Shown here: piece by piece, positions 51,652 through 62,077 of the stretch
Layout: each line of letters begins with the position of its first letter
Position numbering within the stretch: the stretch's first letter is position 1
Assembly: GCF_014647835.1 (NCBI RefSeq)
Contig: NZ_BMPY01000003.1
Coordinates: forward strand, 227,806-291,805
DNA from: Microbispora rosea subsp. aerata
GTDB taxonomy: Bacteria > Actinomycetota > Actinomycetes > Streptosporangiales > Streptosporangiaceae
Reading direction: 5' to 3'
DNA: 64,000 nucleotides
Made by a program: the position numbers and the translations under genes
The notes under the pieces: model-generated
What the model was told of the DNA's origin: nothing
Database searches by the model: none
The model's input: only the letters and a program-made list of their open reading frames with translations

Positions 51652-53574
51652 TCAGATCACGGTGAGTGGCAGCAGTTTCCTGCCCGTGGGCCCGATCTGG
51701 ATCTCCGTGCCCATCGTCGGGCAGACGCCGCAGTCGTAGCAGGGCGACCAGCGGCAGTCTTCGACCTCGACCGTGTTGAGCGCGTCCTGCCAGTCCTGCC
51801 ACAGCCACTCGCGGTCGAGGCCGGCGTCGAGGTGATCCCACGGAAGCACCTCGTGCTCGTCCCGTTCGCGGGTCGTGTACCAGTCCACGTCGACCGGCTC
51901 GTCGGCCAGGGCCCGCTCGGCCGCGGCCATCCACCGCTCGAACGAGAAGTGCTCGCTCCAGCCGTCGAACCGGCCGCCGTCCTCCCAGACGGCCCGGATG
52001 ACCTTGCCCACCCGGCGGTCGCCGCGCGACAGCAGCCCCTCCACGATCGACGGCTTGCCGTCGTGGTAGCGGTAGCCGATGGCCCTGCCGTACTCCTTGT
52101 CGGAGCGCAGGGCGTCGCGCAGCGCGCGCAGCCGGCGGTCCACCGTCTCGTGGTCGCACTGGGCGGCCCACTGGAACGGCGTGTGCGGCTTGGGCACGAA
52201 CCCGCCGATGGAGACCGTGCAGCGGATGTCGCGCGAGCCCGTCGCCTCACGGCCGGCCTTGATGACCTTCTTGGCCAGGTCGGCGATGCCGAGGACGTCC
52301 TCGTCCTCCTCGGTGGGGAGCCCGCACATGAAGTAGAGCTTCACCTGCCGCCAGCCGTTGGAGTAGGCGGTGGTGACCGTGCGGATCAGGTCCTCCTCGG
52401 TGACCATCTTGTTGATCACCTTGCGCATCCGCTCGGACCCGCCCTCGGGCGCGAACGTGAGCCCGGAACGGCGGCCGTTCCTGGACAGCTCGTTCGCCAG
52501 GTCGATGTTGAACGCGTCGACCCTGGTGGACGGCAGGGACAGGCCGATCTGGCTGCCCTCGTAACGGTCGGCGAGGCCCTTGGTGATGTCGGCGATCTCG
52601 GAGTGGTCCGCGCTGGACAGCGACAGCAGCCCGACCTCGCTGAAGCCGGACTCCTTGATCCCCGCCTCGACCATGTCGCCGATCGTGGTGATCGACCGCT
52701 CCCTGACCGGGCGGGTGATCATCCCCGCCTGGCAGAAGCGGCAGCCCCGGGTGCAGCCTCGGAAGATCTCGACGCTGAACCGCTCGTGCACGGTCTCGGC
52801 GAGCGGGACCAGCGGCTTCTTCGGGTACGGCCACTCGTCGAGGTCCATGACCGTGTGCTTGAACACCCGCGCCGGCACGCCGTCGCGGTTGGGGACGACG
52901 CGCTTGATGCGGCCGTCCGGGTGGTACTCGACGTCATAGAACTTCGGGACGTACACCCCGCCGCTGGAGGCGAGGCGCATCAGCAGTTCGTCGCGGCCGC
53001 CGGGCGAGCCCTCGGCCTTCCATTCACGCAGCACCTCGGAGATCGCGATGACGATCTGCTCGCCGTCGCCGAGCACGGCGGCGTCGAGGAAGTCGGCGAT
53101 GGGCTCCGGATTGAACGCGGCGTGGCCGCCCGCCAGCACGATCGGGTCCTCGTCGGTCCGGTCCGCCGCCTCCAGCGGGATCCCCGCCAGGTCGAGCGCG
53201 GTGAGAAGGTTCGTGTAGCCGAGCTCCGTGGCGAACGACACACCGAGGATGTCGAAGGCCCGGACCGGCCGGTGGCTGTCCACGGTGAACTGCGGGACGC
53301 CCTCGGACCGCATGAGCGCCTCGAGGTCGGGCCACACCGCGTAGGTGCGCTCCGCAAGCGTCTCGGGCAGCTCGTTGAGGATCTCGTAGAGGATCTGCAC
53401 CCCTTGGTTGGGCAGGCCGACCTCGTAGGCGTCCGGGTACATCAGGGCCCACCGGACGGTCGCCTCGTCCCAGTCCTTGACCGTCGAGTTCAGCTCGCCC
53501 CCGACGTACTGGATCGGCTTCTGCACCTTCGGCAGCAGCGGCTCCAGGCGGGGAAACAACGACTCGACAGACAT
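51652..53574 (-). CDS. TIGR03960 family B12-binding radical SAM protein
   Basis: 640 residues from MSVESLFPRLEPLLPKV. An N-terminal cobalamin-like domain (about 20-220) precedes the radical SAM core with the cluster-binding cysteines in GCTRGCRFCQAG near 285. A C-terminal cysteine group (CRWSPCYDCGVCP) may hold a second cluster. The partner of the TIGR03936 protein. Neighbours rne and the two genes are a conserved set in actinobacteria; the reaction is unknown. Confidence 0.9.
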   Translation of the reverse strand: MSVESLFPRLEPLLPKVQKPIQYVGGELNSTVKDWDEATVRWALMYPDAYEVGLPNQGVQILYEILNELPETLAERTYAVWPDLEALMRSEGVPQFTVDSHRPVRAFDILGVSFATELGYTNLLTALDLAGIPLEAADRTDEDPIVLAGGHAAFNPEPIADFLDAAVLGDGEQIVIAISEVLREWKAEGSPGGRDELLMRLASSGGVYVPKFYDVEYHPDGRIKRVVPNRDGVPARVFKHTVMDLDEWPYPKKPLVPLAETVHERFSVEIFRGCTRGCRFCQAGMITRPVRERSITTIGDMVEAGIKESGFSEVGLLSLSSADHSEIADITKGLADRYEGSQIGLSLPSTRVDAFNIDLANELSRNGRRSGLTFAPEGGSERMRKVINKMVTEEDLIRTVTTAYSNGWRQVKLYFMCGLPTEEDEDVLGIADLAKKVIKAGREATGSRDIRCTVSIGGFVPKPHTPFQWAAQCDHETVDRRLRALRDALRSDKEYGRAIGYRYHDGKPSIVEGLLSRGDRRVGKVIRAVWEDGGRFDGWSEHFSFERWMAAAERALADEPVDVDWYTTRERDEHEVLPWDHLDAGLDREWLWQDWQDALNTVEVEDCRWSPCYDCGVCPTMGTEIQIGPTGRKLLPLTVI

Positions 53575-53719
53575 GCATCCAGGGTATCGGCTCCCGGGAG
53601 TGTCCCCTGCGGATCTTCCCGCCGCGGCGGGAGCGCCAACCGCGGCCGTCGCGCCGCCCGGTCTCCCGCGGCGCGGGCCGGGGTCCGCCATCTCGGAGGC
53701 GGACCCGGCGGGCCGTGCC

Positions 53720-54892
53720 TCACACCGGCCGCGATCTGAGGTGGATCGCCTGCAGGATGGCCACCGCCATCATGTTCGCGAACGTCGCGGTGCCGCCGTA
53801 GGAGACGAACGGCAGCGGCACACCGGTGATCGGCATGATGCCGATGGTCATGCCGACGTTGACCAGGGTCTGGAAGGCCAGCCACGCGATGATGCCGCCG
53901 GAGACGAGCGCGCTGAACCTGTCGTTGCACATCCGGGCGATCCGCACGCCGCGCAGCAGCACCACGCCGAGCAGGGCCACCACGGTGACCGACCCGACGA
54001 AGCCGAGCTCCTCGCCCGCGACGGTGAAGATGAAGTCGGTGTGCTGCTCGGGCACGAACCGTCCCGTGGTCTGGCCGCCGTGGAACAGGCCCTTGCCGAA
54101 CACCTCGCCCGACCCGATCGCCACCAGCGCCTGCGTGCTGTTGTAGCCCACGCCGCGCGGGTCGCTCGACGGGTCGATGAGCGCGGTGAACCGCGCCACC
54201 TGGTACGGCTTGAGCAGCCCGAGGGACCACACCGCCACCGCCGCGACACCCGCGAGCAGCAGCCCGACCACGACCCAGCGCTTGCGTATCCCGGCGAAGA
54301 CGATGATCGCGCCGGTGGTCGCCACCAGCACCATCGTGGTGCCGAGGTCGGGCTGCATCATGACCAGCACCGCCGCGGCGCCCACCGCCGCCAGCGACAG
54401 GGCGACGCCGGTGGCCCTCGGGCGGTCCTTCGCCTTCCCCTTCTCGGACGTCGGGACCAGCAGCCGGGCCAGCATCACCACCAGCGCCGGCTTCATCAGC
54501 TCGGCCGGCTGCAGGGCGAAACCACCGCCCAGCAGGATCCACGAGTGGTGGCCGTTGACCGTCGATCCCATCGGGCTGATCACCAGGATCAGCCCGAGGA
54601 CCGCGATGCCGTACAGGACCGGCGCGTACGTGCGCAGCCACCGGTAGTCGCACACCGCGACCGCGCTGTAGATGGCCAGGCCGATGAGCAGGTTGAGCAC
54701 ATGCTTTTTGGCCATGCCCGTCGGCTCGATCGACGACCAGGTGCGGGTGGCCGACCACACCAGCAGCGTGCCGATGAGGCTGAGCGCCGCCACGGCGCCG
54801 AACAGCAGCCAGTCCATCCGCCAGACGACCGAACCCCGGCCGACGACGCGGCTCGCGAACGACCTCCGCCTCACCCCGATGGCATCAGTCAT
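53720..54892 (-). CDS. rodA: Rod-shape SEDS glycosyltransferase RodA
   Basis: 390 residues with ten predicted spans. SEDS motifs are GHHSWILLGGGFALQPAELMKPALV and the C-terminal TGVPLPFVSYGGTA. It polymerises glycan strands with its partner PBP2, encoded directly upstream (13 bases). Last gene of the mre operon. Confidence 0.95.
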   Translation of the reverse strand: MTDAIGVRRRSFASRVVGRGSVVWRMDWLLFGAVAALSLIGTLLVWSATRTWSSIEPTGMAKKHVLNLLIGLAIYSAVAVCDYRWLRTYAPVLYGIAVLGLILVISPMGSTVNGHHSWILLGGGFALQPAELMKPALVVMLARLLVPTSEKGKAKDRPRATGVALSLAAVGAAAVLVMMQPDLGTTMVLVATTGAIIVFAGIRKRWVVVGLLLAGVAAVAVWSLGLLKPYQVARFTALIDPSSDPRGVGYNSTQALVAIGSGEVFGKGLFHGGQTTGRFVPEQHTDFIFTVAGEELGFVGSVTVVALLGVVLLRGVRIARMCNDRFSALVSGGIIAWLAFQTLVNVGMTIGIMPITGVPLPFVSYGGTATFANMMAVAILQAIHLRSRPV

Positions 54893-54905
54893 GGCTGGCT
54901 CCGCC

Positions 54906-56960
54906 TCACTGCGACTCGCGGCTGATGGCCGGCAGCCGCGTCACCGGTTTGCCGTCCGGAAGCGCCGGCTGGCGCGGCTTGCCGTCGTCCCCCTTGCCGA
55001 TGCCGTATATCCCTTCCCAGATGCGCCGTACGGCGGGCGCGGCGGTCGAGGCGCCGAAGCCGCCCTGCGCCACCATCACCACAGTGACCAGCCGCGGCTT
55101 GTCCGCGGGCGCGAAGGACGCGAACCACGACGTGTCCGCCTTGCCGTAGACCTCCGCCGTACCGGTCTTCCCGCCGATCTTGACGACGTTCAGCGGGAAC
55201 CCGCGGAACGCGCCCGCCGCCGTGCCTTCCGAGGGCACCTCGGCGAGGGCCTTGCGGATGTACTCGCGCGTCTCGTCGCTGATCGGCAGGCGTCCCTCGA
55301 CCGGGACCGGGATCTCCTGCTTGAGGGTGCCGTCCGGACGCATCAGCGCCCAGCCGACACGCGGGCTGCGCACGTTGCCGTCGCCCAGCAGCGCCGCGTA
55401 CGCGCGGGCGAGCTGGAGCGGGGTGACCAGCACGTCGCCCTGGCCGATGGAGAGGTTCACCGCCTCGTAGGCGTGGAAGATCATGCCCTCCAGGCAGTGC
55501 TCGCGGGCCAGCCGCTTGGCGTACGCCGCCTGGTTCTGGTTCTTCATCTCCGGGTAGCCGATCTTGGCCCGCTTGCACATCTCCGCCTTGGTCGAGTTGT
55601 ACAGGTCGAGCTTCCACGCACGGGTGGGGATGCGCCCGGGAGACTCGCCGGGCAGGTCGATGCCCGTGCGGCGGCCGAATCCGTAGGCCTTCGCCATCGT
55701 CGGCATCGGCTCCTTGACCTTGGCCTTGGGCGTTTTGCCGCCGTCGCGCAGCCACTCCTCGTACCCGGCCTTGTAGAAGACGGTGTCGCACGACTTGACC
55801 AGCGCGGTGTGCAGGGAGATCGCGCCCAGGCTCATGCCGCCGGCGTTCGGGTACGCCCGGCCCTCGACGGTGTAGGAGCTCGGGCACTGGTAGGTGCCGT
55901 GCAGCGGCTGGCCGTCGGCGACCATCGCCGACACCGAGCTGATCTTGAAAGTCGAACCGGGGGCGTATTCTCCGGCGATCGCCCGCGACACCAGCGGCTT
56001 GCCGGACTTCTCCGACAGCAGCCACCGGTAGTCCTTCTCCGAGATGCCGCCCGTCCAGACCTTGGGGTCGTACGTCGGCCGGCTGGCCATCGCGATGACG
56101 CGGCCGGTCTTGATGTCGAGCACCACGCCGGCGGCGCCGTCCGATCTCGGCACCTCGCGCATGGCCTGGTCGAGCGACTTCTCGACGATGCGCTGCACCT
56201 TGGCGTCGATGCTGGTCACCAGGATGTCGCCGGGGACCGGATCGGACTGCTGGTTGACCGTGATGACCTTGCCCATCCGGTCGACCTGCACGTTGCGCAG
56301 ACCGGGCGTGCCGCGCAGCGCGGCGTCGTAGGTGCGCTCCAGCCCGTCGCGGCCGATGAGGTCGACGCCGGAGTAGTTGGCCTTGAGGCCCTCCCGCTTT
56401 TCCAGCTCGCTCTGCGTCACCGGCTGCAGGTAGCCGAGGAGCTGCGCGGCGTCCTTGCCGTTGGGATAGTCGCGGATCGCCTGGATGTCCGCGGTGATAC
56501 CCGGGAAGTCCTCCTGACGCTCCAGGATCTGCAGCGCCGCCCGCGGGTTGACGTTGGTGGCGACCGGGATCGGCGTGTACGGCGAGCCGGGCCAGCACGG
56601 ACGGCTGACGCCGGGGCCGCACGCCCGGATCTCCTGCTTGAGCTTCGTCACCGGCACCTTCAGCACCGCCGACAGCCGGCGGAGCACGGCGTCACCGCCG
56701 TCCGGCATCCGTTCCAGCCGGCCCCGGTCCACGCTGACCACCAGCGTCGTACGGTTGCGCACGAGCGGACGGCCCGAGGAGTCGAGGATCGCCCCCCGCA
56801 GGGCGGGCACCCGCACCTCGCGGGTGCGCGTCTCGGTCGCGACCGTGACGAACCTCGGCCCCTGCACCACCTGGACCTGCCACAGCCGAACGACGAGCAC
56901 CACGATCATGGCGATGACCAGCACCTGCAGGACGAGCAGGCGCCCACGCAAACGTGTCAT
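54906..56960 (-). CDS. mrdA: Penicillin-binding protein 2
   Basis: 684 residues. A membrane anchor (LLVLQVLVIAMIVVLVVRLW), the PBP dimerisation domain with RGAILDSSGRPL, and the transpeptidase domain with the active serine in PGSTFK (about 335), SxD in VKSCDT (where most have SxN) and KTGTAE (about 595). It cross-links peptidoglycan outside the membrane with RodA. Its ATG overlaps the mreD stop by four bases. Confidence 0.95.
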   Translation of the reverse strand: MTRLRGRLLVLQVLVIAMIVVLVVRLWQVQVVQGPRFVTVATETRTREVRVPALRGAILDSSGRPLVRNRTTLVVSVDRGRLERMPDGGDAVLRRLSAVLKVPVTKLKQEIRACGPGVSRPCWPGSPYTPIPVATNVNPRAALQILERQEDFPGITADIQAIRDYPNGKDAAQLLGYLQPVTQSELEKREGLKANYSGVDLIGRDGLERTYDAALRGTPGLRNVQVDRMGKVITVNQQSDPVPGDILVTSIDAKVQRIVEKSLDQAMREVPRSDGAAGVVLDIKTGRVIAMASRPTYDPKVWTGGISEKDYRWLLSEKSGKPLVSRAIAGEYAPGSTFKISSVSAMVADGQPLHGTYQCPSSYTVEGRAYPNAGGMSLGAISLHTALVKSCDTVFYKAGYEEWLRDGGKTPKAKVKEPMPTMAKAYGFGRRTGIDLPGESPGRIPTRAWKLDLYNSTKAEMCKRAKIGYPEMKNQNQAAYAKRLAREHCLEGMIFHAYEAVNLSIGQGDVLVTPLQLARAYAALLGDGNVRSPRVGWALMRPDGTLKQEIPVPVEGRLPISDETREYIRKALAEVPSEGTAAGAFRGFPLNVVKIGGKTGTAEVYGKADTSWFASFAPADKPRLVTVVMVAQGGFGASTAAPAVRRIWEGIYGIGKGDDGKPRQPALPDGKPVTRLPAISRESQ

Positions 56961-57475
56961 GCCATCCCCCGTCTCCAGCTCGGCACGAGCTCGCCACCGC
57001 CCGCGCGCCTCCGGTGGCCGCCGTGCGTGACCTTGACCGCCCGGAGCACCAGCGGGGCGGCCACGAGATTGCAGATCGCGGCCCGGGGCCACGCCGTGGC
57101 CAGCACCGGCCAGGTGATCCCCGGGGCGCCGAGCAGCGCGCCCAGGCCGGCCAGCAGGCCGGGCGCCGCGATCGCGCACGCCGCCACGGCGAGCAGCGGC
57201 AGGCGATCTCCCACACGACCGGCCGCGTAGCCCAGGAAGCACAGGACCAGGGCGTACTGGCCCAGCGTGTGGTTGGAGGGCGGCAGCAGGTCGTAGGCCA
57301 GCCCTCCGCAGAAGCCGATCACCGCGCCGGGCACGGGACCGCGCCGGGTCGCGAGCGCGGCGACGGTCAGGAGCACCAGGTCGGGCGCCCAGGAGAACAG
57401 CAGCCGGTTCACCACGCTGACCTGGAGGACCAGGGCGACGAAGAGCAGCAGCGCGGCGACGAGGTTGCGGGCCAT
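56957..57475 (-). CDS. mreD: Rod-shape protein MreD
   Basis: 172 residues, five to six membrane spans, with the MreD opening LLFVALVLQVSVVNRL and GAVIGFCGGLAYDLLPP. It links MreC and PBP2 in the elongasome. The C-terminal 20 residues are basic and cytoplasmic. mreC ends three bases upstream. Confidence 0.93.
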   Translation of the reverse strand: MARNLVAALLLFVALVLQVSVVNRLLFSWAPDLVLLTVAALATRRGPVPGAVIGFCGGLAYDLLPPSNHTLGQYALVLCFLGYAAGRVGDRLPLLAVAACAIAAPGLLAGLGALLGAPGITWPVLATAWPRAAICNLVAAPLVLRAVKVTHGGHRRRAGGGELVPSWRRGMA

Positions 57476-57478
57476 CGG

Positions 57479-58705
57479 TCAGTTCCCTCCACCGCGGCCG
57501 TCGTGCCGCCGGGGCTCGTGCGCCGCGTCGGCGGAGTCTCCGGCCCGCCCGGCACGCTGGTCGTGAACGGCACGCTGGTCACGGTCGGCGCGCGGTTCGC
57601 GTGCGGCGGGCGGCTCTTGGGCGTGCTGCTCGCCGCCGACGGCCCGCGTGCCGTTCCGGCCACGCCGCTCCTGTGCGGCCTCGGGCGCACCGCCGCGCGA
57701 CCGCCGCTCGGCGGCGGCCCGCGGATCGTCGCCCGCGACGAGCCCCCATTCGGCCTCCAGCGAGCCGCGTTCCCGTCCGCGGTCGGCGTCGCCGCGCCGC
57801 TGCTCCTCCGGTCGCGGCTTGGGCGGCTTCGGCACCGGCGGCAGCACCGCGTCGCGCGGGTCCCGCTTGGGCGCCGCGACCACCACGCCGACGACGTCCA
57901 GCGCGGAGAAGTCGGTGAAGGGCCGCGCGTAGGCCGTCCTGGTCACCTCGCCCGGCGTGTTGTCCACCCGCTCGACGATGCCGATCGGCACGCCCGGCAC
58001 GTACGGCTTGCTCTGCTGCGAACCGAACGAGACGATCCGGCGGCCCACGCCGATCGGCACCGTGGAGTCGAGCAGGCGGAACCTGATGAGGTTGCCGCCG
58101 CCGCCCGCCTCGCCGAGGCCGCTCACGACGCCGAGCTCGTTGCCGCCCTCCAGCCGGGCCCCGGCCGACAGCGCCGGGTCGGTCAGCAGGGCCACCGTGG
58201 AGCTGTCCGGGCCCGCCTGGACGATGCGGCCGACCAGCCCCACGTCGCTCAGCACCGTCATGTCGGGCCGGATGCCGTCGCCGGTGCCGACGTCGATCTC
58301 GACCGTGTCCTCGAAACCGGCCACCGTACGCCGCGCGACGACCTGGGCCGGCACGATGCGGTAGCGTCCGAGTCCCGCCAGCCCGAGCATGCGGTCCAGC
58401 TTCTCGGCCCGCGCCCGGTCGAGCCGGTTCGCCGACACCTCGTCGCGCAGCCGCGCGTTCTCCTTGCGGAGATCGGTGATCACGCGCCGGGCGGTGGGCG
58501 CGTCGCGCAGCATGGTGACGAAACCAGTGATCGGCCGGGTGACGGCGGCGCCGACGCGCTCGGCCTTCCCGAACACGGCGCTCGCGAAGTCGCGCACCGG
58601 GCCGAGGACGCGGTCGTTCCCGGCCCGGTGATCCACGGTGATGAGGATCAGCGCCACGGCGAGGAGGAGTCCGAGCGTGAGACGGGCGCGGCGGGTGTCT
58701 CTCAT
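57479..58705 (-). CDS. mreC: Rod-shape protein MreC with long Arg-rich tail
   Basis: 408 residues. One N-terminal span (LTLGLLLAVALILITV), a coiled coil (DLRKENARLRDEVSANRLDRA) and the paired beta-barrel domains (VVARRTVAGFEDTVEIDVG and PIGVGRRIVSFGSQQ). From about residue 300 the tail is disordered and rich in Arg, Glu, Ala and Pro (RPEEQRRGDADRGRERG), more than 100 residues beyond a standard MreC and outside the membrane. Confidence 0.93.
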   Translation of the reverse strand: MRDTRRARLTLGLLLAVALILITVDHRAGNDRVLGPVRDFASAVFGKAERVGAAVTRPITGFVTMLRDAPTARRVITDLRKENARLRDEVSANRLDRARAEKLDRMLGLAGLGRYRIVPAQVVARRTVAGFEDTVEIDVGTGDGIRPDMTVLSDVGLVGRIVQAGPDSSTVALLTDPALSAGARLEGGNELGVVSGLGEAGGGGNLIRFRLLDSTVPIGVGRRIVSFGSQQSKPYVPGVPIGIVERVDNTPGEVTRTAYARPFTDFSALDVVGVVVAAPKRDPRDAVLPPVPKPPKPRPEEQRRGDADRGRERGSLEAEWGLVAGDDPRAAAERRSRGGAPEAAQERRGRNGTRAVGGEQHAQEPPAAREPRADRDQRAVHDQRAGRAGDSADAAHEPRRHDGRGGGN

Positions 58706-58713
58706 GACGCTCC

Positions 58714-59745
58714 TTAGTTGCGGGGCTCCGGCACGAGCACCTGCTGGAGGGCTTCAAAGTCCTCCACACACCGCCCGGAGCCGAGCGCGACCGAATCGAG
58801 CGCGTTTTCGGCCAGATGCACCGGCATGCCGGTCTCCTCACGCAGCCGGTCGACCATGCCGCGCAGCAGGGCGCCGCCACCGGTCACGGCGATGCCCCGG
58901 TCCATGAGATCGCCCGAGAGCTCTGGCGGGCACTTGTCCAGCGTGGACTTAACCGCGTCCACGATCGAGTTCACCGGCTCGGCGATCGATCGGCGGATCT
59001 CCTCGGCGCTGATGACGACCGTCTTCGGCAGGCCGCTCACCAGGTCGCGGCCGCGCACCTCGGCGTGGAAGTCCTCCCCCGTGACGCAGGCGGACCCGAC
59101 GGCGATCTTGACCTCCTCCGCCGTGCGCTCGCCGAGCATCAGGGAGTATTCCTTCTTGGCGTACGCCATGACCGCCTGGTCGAGCTCGTCACCCCCGACG
59201 CGGATCGACTGGCTGGTCACGATGCCGCCCATCGAGATGATGGCCACCTCGGTGGTGCCGCCGCCGATGTCGACGACCATGTTCCCGGTCGGCTCGTGGA
59301 CCGGCAGGCCGGCGCCGATCGCGGCCGCCATCGGTTCCTCGATGATGTATACGCGGCGGGCCCCTGCCTGGTAGCCCGCCTCCTTCACCGCGCGTTGCTC
59401 CACCGCGGTGATGCCGCTCGGCACGGCCACGATGATGCGCGGGCGCACGAAGTGACGGCGTTTGTGAATCTTCTGGATGAAGTACCGCAGCATTCGCTCG
59501 GTGACATCGAAATCCGCGATGACACCGTCCCTCAGAGGACGGATCGCGACGATGTTTCCGGGCGTCCGCCCGATCATCCGCTTCGCTTCTATCCCAACTG
59601 CCACGATCTTTCCTGTCGTGACGTTGATGGCGACGACGGACGGCTCGTTCAAGACGATGCCGCGCCCTCGGACGTAGACGAGAGTGTTCGCCGTGCCAAG
59701 GTCGACAGCCATGTCACGGCCCAGGAGTGTCAGCTTGCTGCCCAT
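58714..59745 (-). CDS. mreB: Rod-shape actin homologue MreB
   Basis: 343 residues. Actin-fold phosphate 1 [16 protein letters not shown], phosphate 2 [18 protein letters not shown], adenosine motif [11 protein letters not shown]. In sporulating actinomycetes MreB mainly serves spore wall synthesis. First gene of mreB-mreC-mreD-mrdA-rodA, each a few bases from the next. The 180 bases upstream, up to the ndk terminator, should hold the operon promoter; I cannot point to a clear -35/-10. Confidence 0.97.
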   Translation of the reverse strand: MGSKLTLLGRDMAVDLGTANTLVYVRGRGIVLNEPSVVAINVTTGKIVAVGIEAKRMIGRTPGNIVAIRPLRDGVIADFDVTERMLRYFIQKIHKRRHFVRPRIIVAVPSGITAVEQRAVKEAGYQAGARRVYIIEEPMAAAIGAGLPVHEPTGNMVVDIGGGTTEVAIISMGGIVTSQSIRVGGDELDQAVMAYAKKEYSLMLGERTAEEVKIAVGSACVTGEDFHAEVRGRDLVSGLPKTVVISAEEIRRSIAEPVNSIVDAVKSTLDKCPPELSGDLMDRGIAVTGGGALLRGMVDRLREETGMPVHLAENALDSVALGSGRCVEDFEALQQVLVPEPRN

Positions 59746-59925
59746 GCGGAAGGAAGCCTTCCTTCAGGTGGTTAGCGGTTACCGGGTTCAGCGGGAGTGC
59801 GGGATGACGCATCGCATTCGAATCGTAACGGCATGTGCTCATCACTGGGCACATCGAGCCCTCAAGCCCCCGGAAAAACCGGCGTCCCCCCGCCTAACCT
59901 CGGTCACCACCTGGAAAAACACGAG

Positions 59926-59949
59926 AGGCCCCGGTTTAAACCGGGGCCT
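59926..59949 (-). terminator. Terminator of ndk
   Basis: A 24-base perfect palindrome (AGGCCCCGG arms around TTTAAA), 15 bases after the ndk stop; TGTTTTTCC follows on the minus strand. Confidence 0.85.
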
Positions 59950-59964
59950 GTCGTGTGGCAAGGG

Positions 59965-60375
59965 CTAGAAACGGTCGGGAAAGAAAATCTTGATTTCCCG
60001 GGCGGCGGACTCCGGCGAATCGGAGCCGTGGACGACGTTCTCGCCGATCTCCAGCGCGTGGTCGCCGCGGATCGTGCCGGGCGCGGACTTCACCGGGTCG
60101 GTCAGGCCGGCCAGGCCGCGGAACGCCTCGACGGCCCGGGGACCCTCGAGCACCATCGCGACCAGCGGGCCGCTGGTGATGAACTCCACCAGCTCGCCGA
60201 AGAACGGACGCTCGGAGTGCTCGGCGTAGTGGGCCTTGGCCGTCTCGGCGTCGAGCGTGCGCAGGTCCATCGCCACGATCTTGAGGCCCTTGCGCTCGAT
60301 GCGGCTGATGACGTCGCCGATGAGGCCGCGACGGACCCCGTCGGGCTTGATCAGGACAAGCGTACGCTCGGACAC
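59965..60375 (-). CDS. ndk: Nucleoside diphosphate kinase
   Basis: 136 residues, normal length. The phosphorylated histidine is in [12 protein letters not shown] near 115; the opening is [18 protein letters not shown]. It balances nucleoside triphosphates. Located between folC group and mreB as in many actinobacteria. Confidence 0.97.
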   Translation of the reverse strand: MSERTLVLIKPDGVRRGLIGDVISRIERKGLKIVAMDLRTLDAETAKAHYAEHSERPFFGELVEFITSGPLVAMVLEGPRAVEAFRGLAGLTDPVKSAPGTIRGDHALEIGENVVHGSDSPESAAREIKIFFPDRF

Positions 60376-60542
60376 GGTCTTTTCTCCTCAGGTCGGTTGA
60401 CTCGCCGTACACGGTGACCCGGCGGATCGCGGGCTCACCCGTCAAGCGTCTGGGAGCTCCGGCTGCGGAAGCTCTGTGCGCAACGGCAGCTTACCGGTCC
60501 GGGGACGCCGCTCCGATCGCACGCGTCGCGGGGCACGGCCGT

Positions 60543-62066
60543 TCAGCGCGCGGGGCCCGCGTCGCCGGGGGTGTCGTCGTCCTCCTCCGGCGACGGCGTC
60601 GGCGCCGGGATCACCACCGGGCCGCCCGCGGACGCTGCGGCGGCCCGCCGGGCCAGCACGGACGACAGCACGATCACGCCGACCACGACGAACCCGCCGA
60701 CGAGCGCCCACATGTGCAGCGCGTCGATGAACCCCTCGACCAGGGCGTCCCCATTGCCGCCCGCGGTCTCGGCCGCGTCGCGCAGCCGGTTCACCTGGAT
60801 GCCGGTGCCGAGCAGGAAGCCCGCGAGAACGGCGGGGAAGCACAGCGACAGGCCCAGCATCGCCGACCCGAGGCCCGCCGTGCGGAACGCGCCGACCAGC
60901 GCCACCGCCGAGCCCGTGGCGATCAGGACGAACGGCACCACCAGCGGCGTGCCGGACGGCGCGGGGACCAGCAGCCTGATCGCGGCCAGCCCCACGACGA
61001 CGGCCGCCAGGCCGAGGACGGCCAGCCGGGCCGCGAACGTCTCGGGCGCCCGCCCCGCGAGGAGCGCGCCGGCGAGGGAGGTCAGCGCGGCCACCAGGAA
61101 CGGCACCCACAGGCCCCTGAGCCCGGGGCCGCCCAGCGGGCCGCCCAGCTCGATGTAGGTCATCTGCGCGGACGTCGGCAGCACGACCAGCCCGACCGCC
61201 ACGTTGACGAAGGCGAGCGTACGGCCGCCGGGCCCCTCGAACGCGCCGAGCGCCGCGAGGGCCAGCATCGCCGCCACCACGACCGCCGCGGCGATCACGA
61301 CCAGACGCGGCGGCCAGTCGAAGGTGATGCCGACACCCAGCACCGCGATCGCCACTGCGGGCACGATCGCCAGCGCGAGCCGCCCGCGCTCCGCCGACGT
61401 CGGCCGGCCCGCGGGCAGGATCTCCCCCTCGGCCCGCGTCCCGCCGTCGCCGGACACCATCCACAGCACCAGGTAGGCCGCGGCGAGGGCCAGCGCCACC
61501 CCGGTGAGCAGCGGGTACGGCTGGAGGGTGACCTGCCAGGAGGTCACGTCGCGGATGGCCCACAGCGCGAGGGCCTGGGCCGTCAGCAGCGAGGCGGCCA
61601 GCGTGCCCGCCCAGATCGGCAGCAGCACCCGCCGCCGGGGACGCTCGGCGACCGCGACCAGCGTGGCCGGCACGAGCATGCCCGCGCCGATCCCGTGCAG
61701 CACGCGCAGCACGCCGACGAGCGTGACGGTGTCGGTGTATCCCCCGGCGACGTCGGCGAGCGCGAGCAGAGTGAGCCCCGCCACGAGGATCGGCGCGGCA
61801 CGGAACCTGCGCACCGCGACCGCGGCGAGCGGCACGGTCACCAGCATGGCGGGCAGCGCCAGGCCGTGGGCGCGGATCATGTCGACCTGCGACACGCCCG
61901 GCGGCAGCAGCGCCGCCACGACGGAGATCGTGTTCGGGATGGCGACGAGCGCCAGAGGAAGGGCCACCAGGGTGAGCAGCCCGATGACGACGTCGACCAG
62001 CAGGGGAACGCGCACGGCACGAACCGGCGCGGCGGTCCGAGCCTGCGGTACGGGAGGGACGGCCAT
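60543..62066 (-). CDS. MFS transporter, 14-span type
   Basis: 507 residues from MAVPPVPQARTAAP. About 14 hydrophobic segments, with the MFS loop VPLAAVAVRRFRAAP and RVLHGIGAGMLVPATLVAVAE (the span 5 motif C-like region). No substrate can be assigned. It lies between ndk and a DUF4233 gene; the C-terminal tail is acidic (SPEEDDDTPGDAG). The frame extends 22 codons upstream but overlaps the end of the DUF4233 gene without a good start. Confidence 0.85.
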   Translation of the reverse strand: MAVPPVPQARTAAPVRAVRVPLLVDVVIGLLTLVALPLALVAIPNTISVVAALLPPGVSQVDMIRAHGLALPAMLVTVPLAAVAVRRFRAAPILVAGLTLLALADVAGGYTDTVTLVGVLRVLHGIGAGMLVPATLVAVAERPRRRVLLPIWAGTLAASLLTAQALALWAIRDVTSWQVTLQPYPLLTGVALALAAAYLVLWMVSGDGGTRAEGEILPAGRPTSAERGRLALAIVPAVAIAVLGVGITFDWPPRLVVIAAAVVVAAMLALAALGAFEGPGGRTLAFVNVAVGLVVLPTSAQMTYIELGGPLGGPGLRGLWVPFLVAALTSLAGALLAGRAPETFAARLAVLGLAAVVVGLAAIRLLVPAPSGTPLVVPFVLIATGSAVALVGAFRTAGLGSAMLGLSLCFPAVLAGFLLGTGIQVNRLRDAAETAGGNGDALVEGFIDALHMWALVGGFVVVGVIVLSSVLARRAAAASAGGPVVIPAPTPSPEEDDDTPGDAGPAR

Positions 62067-62077
62067 GGTTGCCGACT

